16,218 bases of DNA from Symbiodinium natans (lineage: Eukaryota > Sar > Dinophyceae > Suessiales > Symbiodiniaceae): assembly GCA_905221605.1 (NCBI GenBank), contig CAJNDS010001503.1:1-16218 (forward strand), given 5' to 3'. A program made the position numbers and the translations under genes. Each line of letters starts with the position of its first letter. Position 1 is the first letter of the stretch. The notes beneath the pieces are model-generated. The model was not told where the DNA came from, did no database searches, and was given only the letters and a program-made list of their open reading frames with translations. Below, piece after piece: positions 1 through 8,915 of this stretch.

Positions 1-1313
1 CTACCTGGAAAGGCCTTCCGCGAGCTGGAAATCCTTATTCTGGTGCATTTTATGAAGGAGAACCACCTGGTAAGGCCTTCTGCGAGCTGGAAATCCTTAT
101 CCTGGTGCATTTTATGAAAGAGAACTACCTGGAAATGCCTTCCGCGAGCTGGAAATCCTTATCCTGGTGCATTTTATGAAGGAGAACTACCTGGAAAGGC
201 TTTCCGCGAGCTGGAAATCCTTATCCTGGTGCTTTTTACTGAAGAAGAACTACTTGGAAAGGCCTTCCGCGAGCTGGAAATGCTTATCCTGGTGCATTTT
301 ATGAAGGAGAACTACCTGGAAAGGCCTTCCAAGAGCTGGAAATCCTTATCCTAGTGCATTTTATGAAGGATAACTACCTGGAAAGGGAAATCCTTATCCT
401 GGTGCATTTTATGAAGGAGAACTACCTGGAAAGGCCTTCCGCAAGCTGGAAATCCTTATCCTGGTGCATTTTATGAAGGAGAACTACCTGGAAAGGCCTT
501 CTGCGAGCTGGAAATCGTTATCCTGGTGCATTTTATGAAGGAGAACTACCTGGAAATGCCTTCCGCGAGCTGGAAATCCTTATCCTGGTGCATTTTATGA
601 AGGAGAACTACCTGGAAAGGCTTTCCGCGAGCTGGAAATCCTTATCCTGGTGCTTTTTTCTGAAGAAGAACTACTTGGAAAGGCCTTCCGCGAGATGGAA
701 ATGCTTATCCTGGTGCATTTTATGAAGGAGAACTACCTGGAAAAGCCTTCCGCGAGCTGGAAATCCTTATCCGGTGCATTTTATGAAGGAGAACTACCTG
801 GAAAGGCCTTCCAAGAGCTGGAAATCCTTATCCTGGTGCATTTTATGAAGGAGAACTACCTGAAAAGGCCTTCCGCGACCTGGAAATCCTTATCCGGTGC
901 ATTTTATGAAGGAGAACTACCTGGAAAGGCCTTCCGCGAGCTGGAAATCCTTATCCTGGTGCATTTTATGAAAGAGCTACCTGGAAAGGCCTTCCGCGAG
1001 CTGGAAAAGGCAAGGCCTTCCAAGAGCTGGAAAACCTTATCCTGGTGCATTTTATGAAGGAGAACTACCTGGCAAGGCCTTCCAAGAACTGGAAATCCTT
1101 ATTCTGGTGCATTTTATGAAGGAGAACTACCTGGCAAGGCCTTCCAAGAGCTGGAAATCCTTATCCTGGTGCATTTATGAAGGAGAACTACCTGGCAAGG
1201 CCTTCCAAGAGCTGGAAATCCTTATCCTGGTGCATTCTATGAAAGAGAACTACCTGGCAAGGCCTTCCAAGAGCTGGAAACCCTTACGCTGGTGCATTTT
1301 ATGAAGGAGAACC
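1..1313. repeat. 62-bp minisatellite array (about 21 units)
   Basis: Tandem units of about 62 bp run from the first base to about 1313. Each unit contains CTACCTGGAAAGGCC, then GAGCTGGAAATCCTTATCC, then TGGTGCATTTTATGAAGGAG. Most differences are point changes, such as GCGAGC versus AAGAGC and AAGG versus CAAGG; a few units are shortened, for example near 380-395 and 970-1020. The AAGGCCTT core is a perfect palindrome. A higher-order period of 421 bp is visible: the variant GGAAATGCC occurs at 131 and 552, and TACTTGG at 251 and 672. The right end (about 1020-1313) is a distinct subfamily carrying CTGGCAAGGCC. The array starts before the window. Open frames inside it arise only because the repeat happens to lack stops. 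Confidence 0.95.
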
Positions 1314-1479
1314 ACGTTTGCTTGTCCTCAACCTGAATGGGGGCCATGTGCCAGGTGCTTATGCTCAACCAGAATGGGGTGCAGCCGAGTCGCTTCAGTC
1401 AACACAAAGTCCTGACACCAGCAATTCCTGTTTGCTTGCCTCAACCTGAATAGGGGCCAGCGTTTACCGCTCACACCGT

Positions 1480-1590
1480 GCGCTTTGGCTCAATATGAAC
1501 AGCCTTAAGTCTTCATCCACAGCCATTTCGGGCGCAAGCCTCTGTCACCGCAAAAGGTCTTGAGAGCATTTCGCATCCCTTGTTTCTCAG
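1480..1590 (+). repeat. Diverged direct repeat, copy 1 (partner at 2177-2312)
   Basis: The segment from 1480 (GCGCTTTGGCTCAAT, then AGTCTTCATCC ending at 1518) matches 2177-2216 (GCGCTTGGGCTCAAT, then AGTCTTCATCC). A second anchor, TTGTTTCTCAG, occurs at 1580-1590 and again at 2302-2312; it is followed by the similar CTCAACTGATGCGA and GTCGACTGGTGCGA. Order and orientation are kept, with an offset of about 697-722 bp. The DNA between the anchors is poorly conserved. This points to an old tandem duplication, or two insertions of related sequence, upstream of the ORF at 2331. Confidence 0.55.
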
Positions 1591-2176
1591 CTCAACTGAT
1601 GCGAGTTGCAATGGCCAACCGCTGCGGCTGTTGGGGGGCCTGAACTGCGAGCTGAAGTGGGACGGTGGCCCGATCGCAAATTTGCGGACCATGGCCGGCC
1701 ACGTCGCAGGCTCTGTGCGCTGGACAGCTGCTGGGCTGAATGAACCGGAAGCCCACAAATACCGTATTGCCATGCTGTTTCGACCTGTGAGCTTCTAGGC
1801 CCTTCAGAACGTCACGGTCGGCGACGTCATCTCAGCCATGGGATCTGAAGCCCATAGTCACGAAGCACTGTCGCGGCAGACGCATCTGGCAATCCTGATC
1901 AACGGACGATGGCAGCCAGAAGAGCAGCCAGTGGCCGGACCGTTTCTTCTCTTAGAAAAGCTGCCGCGATGCAGGCTACGGCACAAGCAGTCGCTGGCAG
2001 AACATCTGTTTCACGCCAATCTTCATTCGCTCTGACTCTCAAAATTCCACAGAAACGGCCGGTCATGGGCTACTCGCTTCTTCTGTGCATTGTTGAGCCA
2101 TGTTGCACCTCTTTCTTGAGCTTGTGAGAAGGTAGGGACGGCCGAGCCTTCCCGTGCTTTTTGTTGCTTGTGCAGC

Positions 2177-2312
2177 GCGCTTGGGCTCAATTCGAATCGT
2201 TTTAAAGTCTTCATCCGTGTCCCGCTGCGGCCAGGCACCATTGGGGTACAAATCTCAATCGTCGCAGCTGTTCGTTTCGTTTTTGGAACATGGCCGCTGT
2301 CTTGTTTCTCAG
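2177..2312 (+). repeat. Diverged direct repeat, copy 2 (partner at 1480-1590)
   Basis: This is the second member of the pair. It carries the CTTGGGCTCAAT and AGTCTTCATCC blocks and the terminal TTGTTTCTCAG. The last block ends 18 bp before the ATG at 2331 and could also act as a 3' splice site, being pyrimidine-rich and followed by AG|G. Whether the conservation reflects a shared promoter, UTR or intron end cannot be told from one sequence. Confidence 0.5.
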
Positions 2313-2330
2313 GTCGACTGGTGCGACAGC

Positions 2331-2948
2331 ATGCTCGAAGACACGTGCGAGGACTTGGAGAGCAGAGACCACTCGATTCGCGACTCCGAACAGGCGGACT
2401 TCGAGGACGGGTTCGACGACTGGGACTGGGTCGACAGTGAGATGCAGCGCGAAGCCGAGGAAGATGCGCGTGAGAGAGTACAGTGGAGCAAAGAAATGGA
2501 AATCCAGAATGAATACCGCCAGCGTCTCGCCAACATGACGGTGAAGTACCTGAACATGCAAGGTAGCGAAACCCACACCTCGAAGCCTTATCCACTCTGC
2601 CATGTCGAACCGTGCGAGTCTTTCCGGGAAGCCTGGCTGCACACTTTGCACGAAGGAAACAGCCCAGATCGCCGTCTCTCCCTGCGCCAACTACGTCTCA
2701 GACGACAAGAAATTAAGAAGCCTATCCCGGCGGAAACGCTGCAATATCGCAGCGCCAGGGAAGTCTTGCTTCACGATTTGGACAGCGGTCCTGCAGGACC
2801 CATCCCCCTCGACACCACGAAGCTGGTCTTGGGCGGGGGCGTGATCACAGACACCTGGAGCTGGCGTGAACTGTTGGGTCACAGCTTGAGCAACGACGTC
2901 GTGCACGTGCAAGTTGTCTACATCTCAGAGAAAGCCACAGGCCCGTAG
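2331..2948 (+). CDS. Hypothetical acidic protein (about 205 aa)
   Basis: The frame is open from well upstream (about 2154), and the first ATG is at 2331; the stop is TAG at 2946-2948. Residues 1-45 are strongly acidic with a cluster of Asp, Glu and Trp (FEDGFDDWDWVDSEM). They are followed by a charged, probably helical stretch rich in Glu, Arg and Gln (about 45-75) and a mixed basic segment (about 110-150). The C-terminal part looks like a small globular or beta-rich segment (WSWRELLGHSL, then VVHVQVVYI). I recognise no family. It lies 207 bp upstream of the Rep-helicase ATG on the same strand, so it could be an accessory ORF of the same transposon, a 5' exon, or an unrelated or spurious ORF. 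No signal peptide or membrane segment is seen. Confidence 0.4.
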   Translation: MLEDTCEDLESRDHSIRDSEQADFEDGFDDWDWVDSEMQREAEEDARERVQWSKEMEIQNEYRQRLANMTVKYLNMQGSETHTSKPYPLCHVEPCESFREAWLHTLHEGNSPDRRLSLRQLRLRRQEIKKPIPAETLQYRSAREVLLHDLDSGPAGPIPLDTTKLVLGGGVITDTWSWRELLGHSLSNDVVHVQVVYISEKATGP

Positions 2949-3052
2949 AGCTGCCCATGTGAGTACGTTATGTCTCAGCAAGACAAGCCTGCAGAGCTCC
3001 AGTGTGTTCCACGAGAAAGAAACTGAGCAGCGAGCAAAGGCAGGACAGCTTT

Positions 3053-3123
3053 GTAAGTGCTCGAGCATGGCTTCTCAAGTTGCTTCACTGAGCCTGCTGC
3101 AGTGTTTCGGATACAGCCCCTAG
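3053..3123 (+). other. Candidate 71-nt spliceosomal intron upstream of the Rep-helicase start
   Basis: The stretch begins with a consensus donor (GTAAGT at 3053) and ends with CCCCTAG followed by G, an AG|G acceptor as often seen in dinoflagellate introns. Removing 71 nt joins the upstream open frame (about 2891-3052, which has no ATG) to the Rep-helicase frame at Ser-Lys-Ser just before its ATG at 3156. If real, the protein would have an N-terminal extension with another start further upstream, or this would be a 5'UTR intron. It is called from motif quality and frame arithmetic only. Confidence 0.3.
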
Positions 3124-3155
3124 GTTCAAAATCTGAGGATTCAGGATTCGTTGCC

Positions 3156-6100
3156 ATGGCCCCTTGTCATCGGTGCGGCTTCGGGACAAGGAGCGGCAGA
3201 GGACAGGGATGGTGCAGCAATCCGCAGTGCCGCCAAGCCGAAAAAGAGGAGTGCCTGGCCCAGAAGAGCGCAGAGAAAATTGTTTGGCAGCAACAACGGG
3301 CAGCGCAGGGAGCGGGCAGTCGTGGACCCTTGCGCGAAGAGAACAGCAGAAAGGCAGAGCGCCGACAGCTGCATGAGGAAAGGGCGCGGGCAAAGGCAGA
3401 GGAGGAAGCAGGCGGCCGTGGACCTTTGCGTGAAGAAGACAGCAAAGAAGCAGAGCGCCGACAGCTGCGTGAGGCAAGGGCGCGGGCAAAGGCAGAGGAG
3501 GAAGCGGGCGGCCGTGGACCTTTGCGGGAAGAAGACAGCAAAGAGGCAGAGCGCCGACAGCTGCATGAGGCAAGGGCGCGGGCAAAGGCAGAGGAGGAAG
3601 CGGGCGGCCGTGGACCTTTGCGGGAAGAAGACGGCAAAAGGGAAGAGCGCCGACAGCTGCGTGAGGCAAGGGCACGGGCAAAGGCAGAGGAGGAAGCGGG
3701 CGGCCGTGGACCTTTGCGGGAAGAAGACAGCAAAGAAGCAGAGCGCCGACAGCTGCGTGAGGCAAGGGAGCGGGCAAAGGCAGAGGAGGAAGCGGGCGGC
3801 CGTGGACCTTTGCGGGAAGAAGACGGCAAAGGGGAAGAGCGCCGACAGCTGCGTGAGGCAAGGGCGCGGGCAAAGTCAGAGGAGGAAGCGGGCGGCCGTG
3901 GACCTTTGCGGGAAGAAGACAGCAAAGAAGCAGAGCGCCGACAGCTGCGTGAGGCAAGGGAGCGGGCAAAGGCAGAGGATGGAGTGGGCGGCCGAGGGCC
4001 CAGGCCCATCGCCTCGGAGATTCAGCAGCAGGGCTACCCTTTTCCAGACGAGGACACCTTGACCCAGGAGCAGGCACAAGCCTATTACTTGGCTTTTGCG
4101 CGGAGCTGGAGTAGATTTGGCCTTTCTCGCGTGTGCCAGAAGTGCCAGACTCTAACACCAGGGAGGCACTGCAGAACAGCCAAAGGAAGTGGCCAGCTGC
4201 TCTGCAGGAATTGCCGCGAGAATCGCACCAAGGTGGTTTTGCCAATCCCGGCCCCCATCCCAGAAGCACTGCAAAGTCTGCAACCCATGGAGCAGCATCT
4301 CCTCGCCATGGCACGCATCTCGCAGGTCTTGTTGGACAAGCTGCCATCAGGCGGCCCGAGCGCGCAGTGGGGTCGCATGTACGCAGTGCTCATGCAGGAT
4401 CCTTTCATCTGCGACGTCCTCGAAGGCGCCACTTTGGAAGAAGACGGTACAGTGCTGGTCGGGGGCGTGGACGGCATGACCGCATCACCAGCGCGTTTGG
4501 AGCACCTACACGCGGCCTTGCAGGCCTTGAAGGAACTGCACTGCCTCTATCAACGGAGCCCGGCAGTGGACAGAGCTCTGGCGAGAATGGCTGCCATCCT
4601 CGCCAACAAGACATCCGCTGCGGCTGCGGTGCCAACAGACCCACTTGCGGGAACAGAAGCAAACCAAGAGATCGAGATGACATACCTGGTGCCGAAGCAA
4701 TTCCAGGCCCCAAAAGCCGACGTACAAGATTTGCGAAAAGTGCGAGGATCCGCAGACCTCAGCGATGGCATGGATGCAAAATTCTTCCCACACTTGTTTC
4801 CCACCGGCACAGGAGGCTGGAAGAACGACAACGGAAGCTTTTCCCAATATGCCCGGAAGCGTCTGCTGAGCCTGGATTCCCGCTTCGAAGCGTCCACGGC
4901 CTACATCATGTGGCTGCTGGAGATGCAGACCAAGAAGCGACTTTCCGGAAACATCAACGTCCGGATCGGCAACCAGCGGGTGCCCTACGGCAGCAGCGAC
5001 TACGAGAACGGTAGCCGTCAGGTGTATGCTGCCTTGCGGGACATGCCTGGCACGCAGCCGTACCTGTACGCCAAGAAGGGAGTGGCGCTCAACATGTACG
5101 AGCAGCTTGGCGCTCCCAACTTCTTCATGACACTGTCCTGCCACGCGCGCCAGCCTGCGTTGCTCCTCGCGGCTATCTCGGCACGGCTGCTGCGGCTGCA
5201 TCCCGACCGCCCTCAGGCAGAACTGGAGCAGCACGCTGCGGAGATCCTATTCCGCTACCAGAATGACAAGAACTTCACTTGGGATGGGTTGTCGCCCAAC
5301 CAGTTGTGCAACCAGCAGCCGGCAGTGGTAGCGCGACAATTCATGCACCAAGTCTCTCAGCTGATGTGGTGGCTGTCCAGCACGCGCGGTCCGAAAGTCC
5401 ACCTGCACGAAGATGCTGATCCACAAGATGGAGTCGAGGAGAACGACTGCGAGGACGTGGAGGACGACGCCCAGGCACCCGCCACGGATTTTGCAGGCTT
5501 TCATCGCCGCATGCGCAAGGAACGGCCTCCTTTCAAAGTGTTGGACTACATCATTCGCATAGAATGGCAAAAGCGGGGCTACCCCCACGCTCACATCCTG
5601 CTTTGGATCGAAGAGTGGGCCAAAGCAACGCAGCAGCCAGACAAGATGGCGCCCGACGGCGAAGACTCCGAACAAGCAGCAGAGACACCGGTTCCAGACT
5701 GGTCTGACGAAGAGGCCATGGAGAACTTCATCCCCAAGTGTGCGGAGGACCTCAGCGACAAGTACATCTGCACCAAGTCCCCGAACACGTGGCGCCAATC
5801 CCACCGCGTACCACCCAGAGATAGAGAAGTGAACGCAAAGCTGTCCGCAGAGGTGGTGCACAACCACACGCCATATTGCGGCATGTACTCAGAAGGCGCC
5901 TGTCGATTTGGATTTCCACATGATGCAGAGCCCCGGACTCGGCGTCGAACATCGCAGGAGCAGTACGCCAACAGCCGCTGGAAGAGCAGCCTTGCGACGA
6001 GACGAGTGAAGGGAGACAGCATGATGGGAAAGTACAACATTCGAATCTTGAGAAGGTGGAGGGCAAGCATGGACCTGCAGGTCATCTGCGAGCTCACCAG

Positions 6101-8915
6101 CGCCAGTCGGTACATACTGGGCTACACTTTCAAGTCGGAGGAGGATCGCGAAGCGCAGCGGCGAATGGAAAACATCCTTGCCATCCTAACAAGTCAGAGC
6201 GCAGGCGCCGGCCTCGACAATCAGAAGATCTACAAGGCAGCCCACGCGGCGTTGCAGGGCAGGACCACGTCGACCTTCGAGGCATGCCACCTTCTGCTGG
6301 GCTTCCCGATCATCGAATTCTCCAGGGACAACGTCTGGGTACAGGTGGGGCCTCCAGACACCTGGACAGTGTGGGTGCCCAAGCATGAGGAACAGGTGGC
6401 CTTGCAGCAGCCCACTGACTACCGCAACAAGAAGATGCGCCAAGGTGGGAACCTGCTTGTTGCTCATCACTGGTACCGGGAAATGCAAACCACCTTCGGT
6501 GAACATGAGACGACCTTGCCAGTGGAAGGCAGGGAGCCGGTTTCCTGTCGGTTTAGTGAAGTCACCTTCCTGGACTTTTGCGCGGCTTTCAAGTACATCG
6601 GCGTGCAAGAACCACAGCCTCGCAGGCGCCCTGCAATCGTCGGCTACCAGAACTTCAACCCGGACGAGGAGGCCGAAGCTTTCTACTACTCCAAGTTGCT
6701 GCTGCACCTGGTGTGGAAGGAACCTGGAGATTGGCTGTTGGAGCAGGATGCAGGAAGCCATGCAGCAGCGTTCCAGCGCATCGCCCGAGACGTGCGCGGC
6801 CACCCAGACTTCCTTCGGTCGAGATGCTTCCCTCAGCTAGATGGCACCGTCGACGCCGCCCGCAAGCTGCAGGCCGTACAAGCGACGATGTACATGAAGG
6901 CCAAGATGCATCCGGCAAACCTGCGGGACGGCTGGGCCAACAGCAAGGTTGCCGAGGAGAACTACAAGGATTCCTTGCAAATATTGGAGGCACTGAAGGA
7001 GCGGTATGGAGGAGACATCGACTTCCTGGCCCCGGACTCTGTGCCCACCGGAGCTGCCCTCAATGCCTTTGCGCCGGTCGAGGAAGGCGAAGAATCATTC
7101 GAGATGTTGACGGTTGAGAACCCCTGCCCGGAGACCACGCGCCAGTGCCAAGAGCACATCGTCCAGTCAGTTCTGAGGCAGCCGAACACCAAGGACACGC
7201 AGAATACTCAGCGTCTGCACATGCTCCTCCACGGGCCCGGCGGCAGCGGCAAGTCCGTGGTGGTACGCGCAGCAGCTCACGTCCTGCGGCAAAGCAAGAA
7301 AGGATGCATCATAGCGGCGCCCACGGGTGTGGCAGCATTCAACATCAACGGTGTCACCCTCCATCAATGTTGCTTGCTCCCCGTAGTGAACCAAAGCCAC
7401 GGCAAGGCCTGCGACATGCCGCTGCCGGACCGCCAGAAGTTAGCCACTCTCAGAGACATCTGGTCGAAGGTCAGCGTTCTGTTCGTTGACGAGATGAGCT
7501 TCATCCCCTCCTGGATGTTGGAGCGTCTGGATCAGCATCTCCGTCTTGCCAGAGATCTGCAAACCCTGCCCTTCGGAGGACTGCACGTCATCTTTGCCGG
7601 GGACCTGTATCAGTTGCCTCCACCAAGCGGGCTGCCGGCCTTCGCCAGCCGGCTTTGGCTGCTCTTCCAGCTCTGCGAGTTAGAAGGAAACCAGCGGGCC
7701 GCACGCGACCCAGCCTGGGCCGCTCTGCTGGCACGCGTTCGGGTGGGACAGCAGACCGACGCCGACATTGAGGTGCTGCGGAATATGGTGATCAAGAAAG
7801 GCAGCAAGAAGCGGCCCGCCCCGAAAGCCGTGAACCTATACGCCACTCGCCAAGCAGTCGCCGAAAGCAACCGCCGCTACAAGGAAGAGCACGTCTTGAA
7901 CACAGGAGAACAGCTACACGATTGCCCAGCTGTCGACACCAACGTCAAGACCGGTGTGCCGCTGTCTCCAGATGCCGTCTGGGCCGAGCCGGAGAACACA
8001 GGTGGCTTGGTAGGCCTGCTGCAGGTGGCCATTGGGCTCCGTGTCATGCTCAGATACAACATCGACGTGCGAGATGGCTTGGTCAATGGCGCCTGTGGCA
8101 CGGTGGAGCACATTGACACCGAGAAAGCCGGCGGGGAAGTCGAGAGGATCTGGGTTTCTTTCGAGAAGAATGCTGGGGCCACTTGGCGAGCAGAGCACGA
8201 AACCTCCTGCGTGGCAATCTCGAGGCGCTCGGCCACGTACGTTGACAGAGACGGCAGCAAGGCATCGAGGCATCAATTCCCGCTCGTTCTCGCCAAAGCC
8301 ATCTCGATCCACAAGAGCCAGGCAGCTACCTGTAAGGACGGAGCGCATACCCGCCTCGATCACACCATCTTCGCAGAAGGTCAAGCCTACGTCGCCCTGA
8401 GCCGCTGCCCCGAACAGGCACTCTGCAGCTTGGAGCTCTTCAACCCCAAGGCTTTGCGGTTCAACCCCAACGCAGAGTGGGCCCTGACCAAGCTGAAGGC
8501 GCAGCAAGCCGACCGGGACGGCCCGGATCTCTGGAAGGCGTTGTTCAAGCCGGAGCAGAAAAAGGAGTTCTATGAAAGACGACTAGCTGAGATGGGGACG
8601 CCCGACTGGAACCGTCTCAAGCCAGACCACGGCGAGCGCATCGAGCGGCCCTGGTGTTGTGCACTATGCGGCACGGAGGCTCCCAACACCAAAGCTGCCA
8701 TCAAGGCTCATAAGCGCAAGTGCCCGGCCAAGCCACCAGCCAAGACGAACGCCAAAAGCAAAGCAAAGGCCAAAGCAAAATGCAAAGCAAAGTTCGTCTT
8801 CATGGGCCTAGGCAAAACGGGCTGCAGAAAGCTCTTGCGCGGCCGGGTCTTTGGCCAAGATGCAACGGACAGGCAGCCGACCCGATCAAGACACACCTGC
8901 AGGCCTGTATTTTGA
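3156..8915 (+). CDS. Helitron Rep-helicase transposase (RepHel, about 1919 aa)
   Basis: This is a rolling-circle transposase: a Rep/HUH nuclease that nicks and rejoins single DNA strands, fused to a 5'-3' helicase that unwinds them. The start chosen is the first in-frame ATG (3156, context GCCATGG); the open frame extends back to 3057 without another ATG. An N-terminal Cys cluster (C4, C7, C20, C25) precedes seven copies of a 32-aa charged repeat (about 54-277). A second Cys-rich finger spans C327-C353. The Helitron-like N region starts near 539. The HUH motif reads GYPHAHILLW, with H811 and H813. The paired tyrosines are Y986 and Y990 (RYILGYTF). Helicase motifs: Walker A GPGGSGKS 1360-1367; Walker B D1445-E1446; FAGDLYQLPP from 1480; HKSQAAT near K1720; and GQAYVALSR ending at R1750. 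A CxxC finger with His and Cys follows (from C1835), then a Lys/Ala-rich tail, a likely nuclear or DNA-binding segment. All catalytic residues checked are present and no internal stop occurs, so it may be active. Confidence 0.95.
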   Translation: MAPCHRCGFGTRSGRGQGWCSNPQCRQAEKEECLAQKSAEKIVWQQQRAAQGAGSRGPLREENSRKAERRQLHEERARAKAEEEAGGRGPLREEDSKEAERRQLREARARAKAEEEAGGRGPLREEDSKEAERRQLHEARARAKAEEEAGGRGPLREEDGKREERRQLREARARAKAEEEAGGRGPLREEDSKEAERRQLREARERAKAEEEAGGRGPLREEDGKGEERRQLREARARAKSEEEAGGRGPLREEDSKEAERRQLREARERAKAEDGVGGRGPRPIASEIQQQGYPFPDEDTLTQEQAQAYYLAFARSWSRFGLSRVCQKCQTLTPGRHCRTAKGSGQLLCRNCRENRTKVVLPIPAPIPEALQSLQPMEQHLLAMARISQVLLDKLPSGGPSAQWGRMYAVLMQDPFICDVLEGATLEEDGTVLVGGVDGMTASPARLEHLHAALQALKELHCLYQRSPAVDRALARMAAILANKTSAAAAVPTDPLAGTEANQEIEMTYLVPKQFQAPKADVQDLRKVRGSADLSDGMDAKFFPHLFPTGTGGWKNDNGSFSQYARKRLLSLDSRFEASTAYIMWLLEMQTKKRLSGNINVRIGNQRVPYGSSDYENGSRQVYAALRDMPGTQPYLYAKKGVALNMYEQLGAPNFFMTLSCHARQPALLLAAISARLLRLHPDRPQAELEQHAAEILFRYQNDKNFTWDGLSPNQLCNQQPAVVARQFMHQVSQLMWWLSSTRGPKVHLHEDADPQDGVEENDCEDVEDDAQAPATDFAGFHRRMRKERPPFKVLDYIIRIEWQKRGYPHAHILLWIEEWAKATQQPDKMAPDGEDSEQAAETPVPDWSDEEAMENFIPKCAEDLSDKYICTKSPNTWRQSHRVPPRDREVNAKLSAEVVHNHTPYCGMYSEGACRFGFPHDAEPRTRRRTSQEQYANSRWKSSLATRRVKGDSMMGKYNIRILRRWRASMDLQVICELTSASRYILGYTFKSEEDREAQRRMENILAILTSQSAGAGLDNQKIYKAAHAALQGRTTSTFEACHLLLGFPIIEFSRDNVWVQVGPPDTWTVWVPKHEEQVALQQPTDYRNKKMRQGGNLLVAHHWYREMQTTFGEHETTLPVEGREPVSCRFSEVTFLDFCAAFKYIGVQEPQPRRRPAIVGYQNFNPDEEAEAFYYSKLLLHLVWKEPGDWLLEQDAGSHAAAFQRIARDVRGHPDFLRSRCFPQLDGTVDAARKLQAVQATMYMKAKMHPANLRDGWANSKVAEENYKDSLQILEALKERYGGDIDFLAPDSVPTGAALNAFAPVEEGEESFEMLTVENPCPETTRQCQEHIVQSVLRQPNTKDTQNTQRLHMLLHGPGGSGKSVVVRAAAHVLRQSKKGCIIAAPTGVAAFNINGVTLHQCCLLPVVNQSHGKACDMPLPDRQKLATLRDIWSKVSVLFVDEMSFIPSWMLERLDQHLRLARDLQTLPFGGLHVIFAGDLYQLPPPSGLPAFASRLWLLFQLCELEGNQRAARDPAWAALLARVRVGQQTDADIEVLRNMVIKKGSKKRPAPKAVNLYATRQAVAESNRRYKEEHVLNTGEQLHDCPAVDTNVKTGVPLSPDAVWAEPENTGGLVGLLQVAIGLRVMLRYNIDVRDGLVNGACGTVEHIDTEKAGGEVERIWVSFEKNAGATWRAEHETSCVAISRRSATYVDRDGSKASRHQFPLVLAKAISIHKSQAATCKDGAHTRLDHTIFAEGQAYVALSRCPEQALCSLELFNPKALRFNPNAEWALTKLKAQQADRDGPDLWKALFKPEQKKEFYERRLAEMGTPDWNRLKPDHGERIERPWCCALCGTEAPNTKAAIKAHKRKCPAKPPAKTNAKSKAKAKAKCKAKFVFMGLGKTGCRKLLRGRVFGQDATDRQPTRSRHTCRPVF
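3315..3986 (+). repeat. Seven in-frame 96-bp repeats inside the Rep-helicase gene
   Basis: Seven contiguous 96-bp units encode a 32-aa block (GGRGPLREED, then AERRQLREARARAKAEEEA). Units 4 and 6 carry GKREE or GKGEE where the others have SKEAE. The translated block is rich in Glu, Arg and Ala with almost no hydrophobic residues, and suggests a long charged single helix or linker. Because 96 is divisible by three, copy number can change without breaking the frame. It also explains the long shadow frames on both strands here. The first unit (SRGPLREEN) and the last (KAEDGV) are the most diverged, as usual at array edges. Confidence 0.95.

Larger units (their letters stand above)
1314..2330. other. 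Low-copy region without a supported gene; short dispersed repeats
   Basis: No convincing coding region was recognised here. Two related 29-30-bp segments lie at 1317-1346 and 1429-1458 (TTTGCTTG, then CTCAACCTGAAT, then GGGGCCA). A looser relative sits near 1360-1384 (GCTCAACCAGAATGGGG). Short open frames occur at about 1580-1798 and 1838-2035 on the + strand, but they lack ATG starts, known motifs or mutual continuity. The region could be a 5' flank, UTR or the decayed 5' part of the downstream transposon. Confidence 0.6.

Noticed and set aside
650-1304. Open frames in the 62-bp minisatellite
   Set aside because: They are repeat translations lacking ATG-led, non-repetitive content; the frame changes with every indel between units.
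3085-4347. Long minus-strand and second-frame plus-strand ORFs across the 96-bp repeat
   Set aside because: A stop-free repeat of a length divisible by three keeps several frames open; the Rep-helicase frame explains the region and the others have no recognisable domain.
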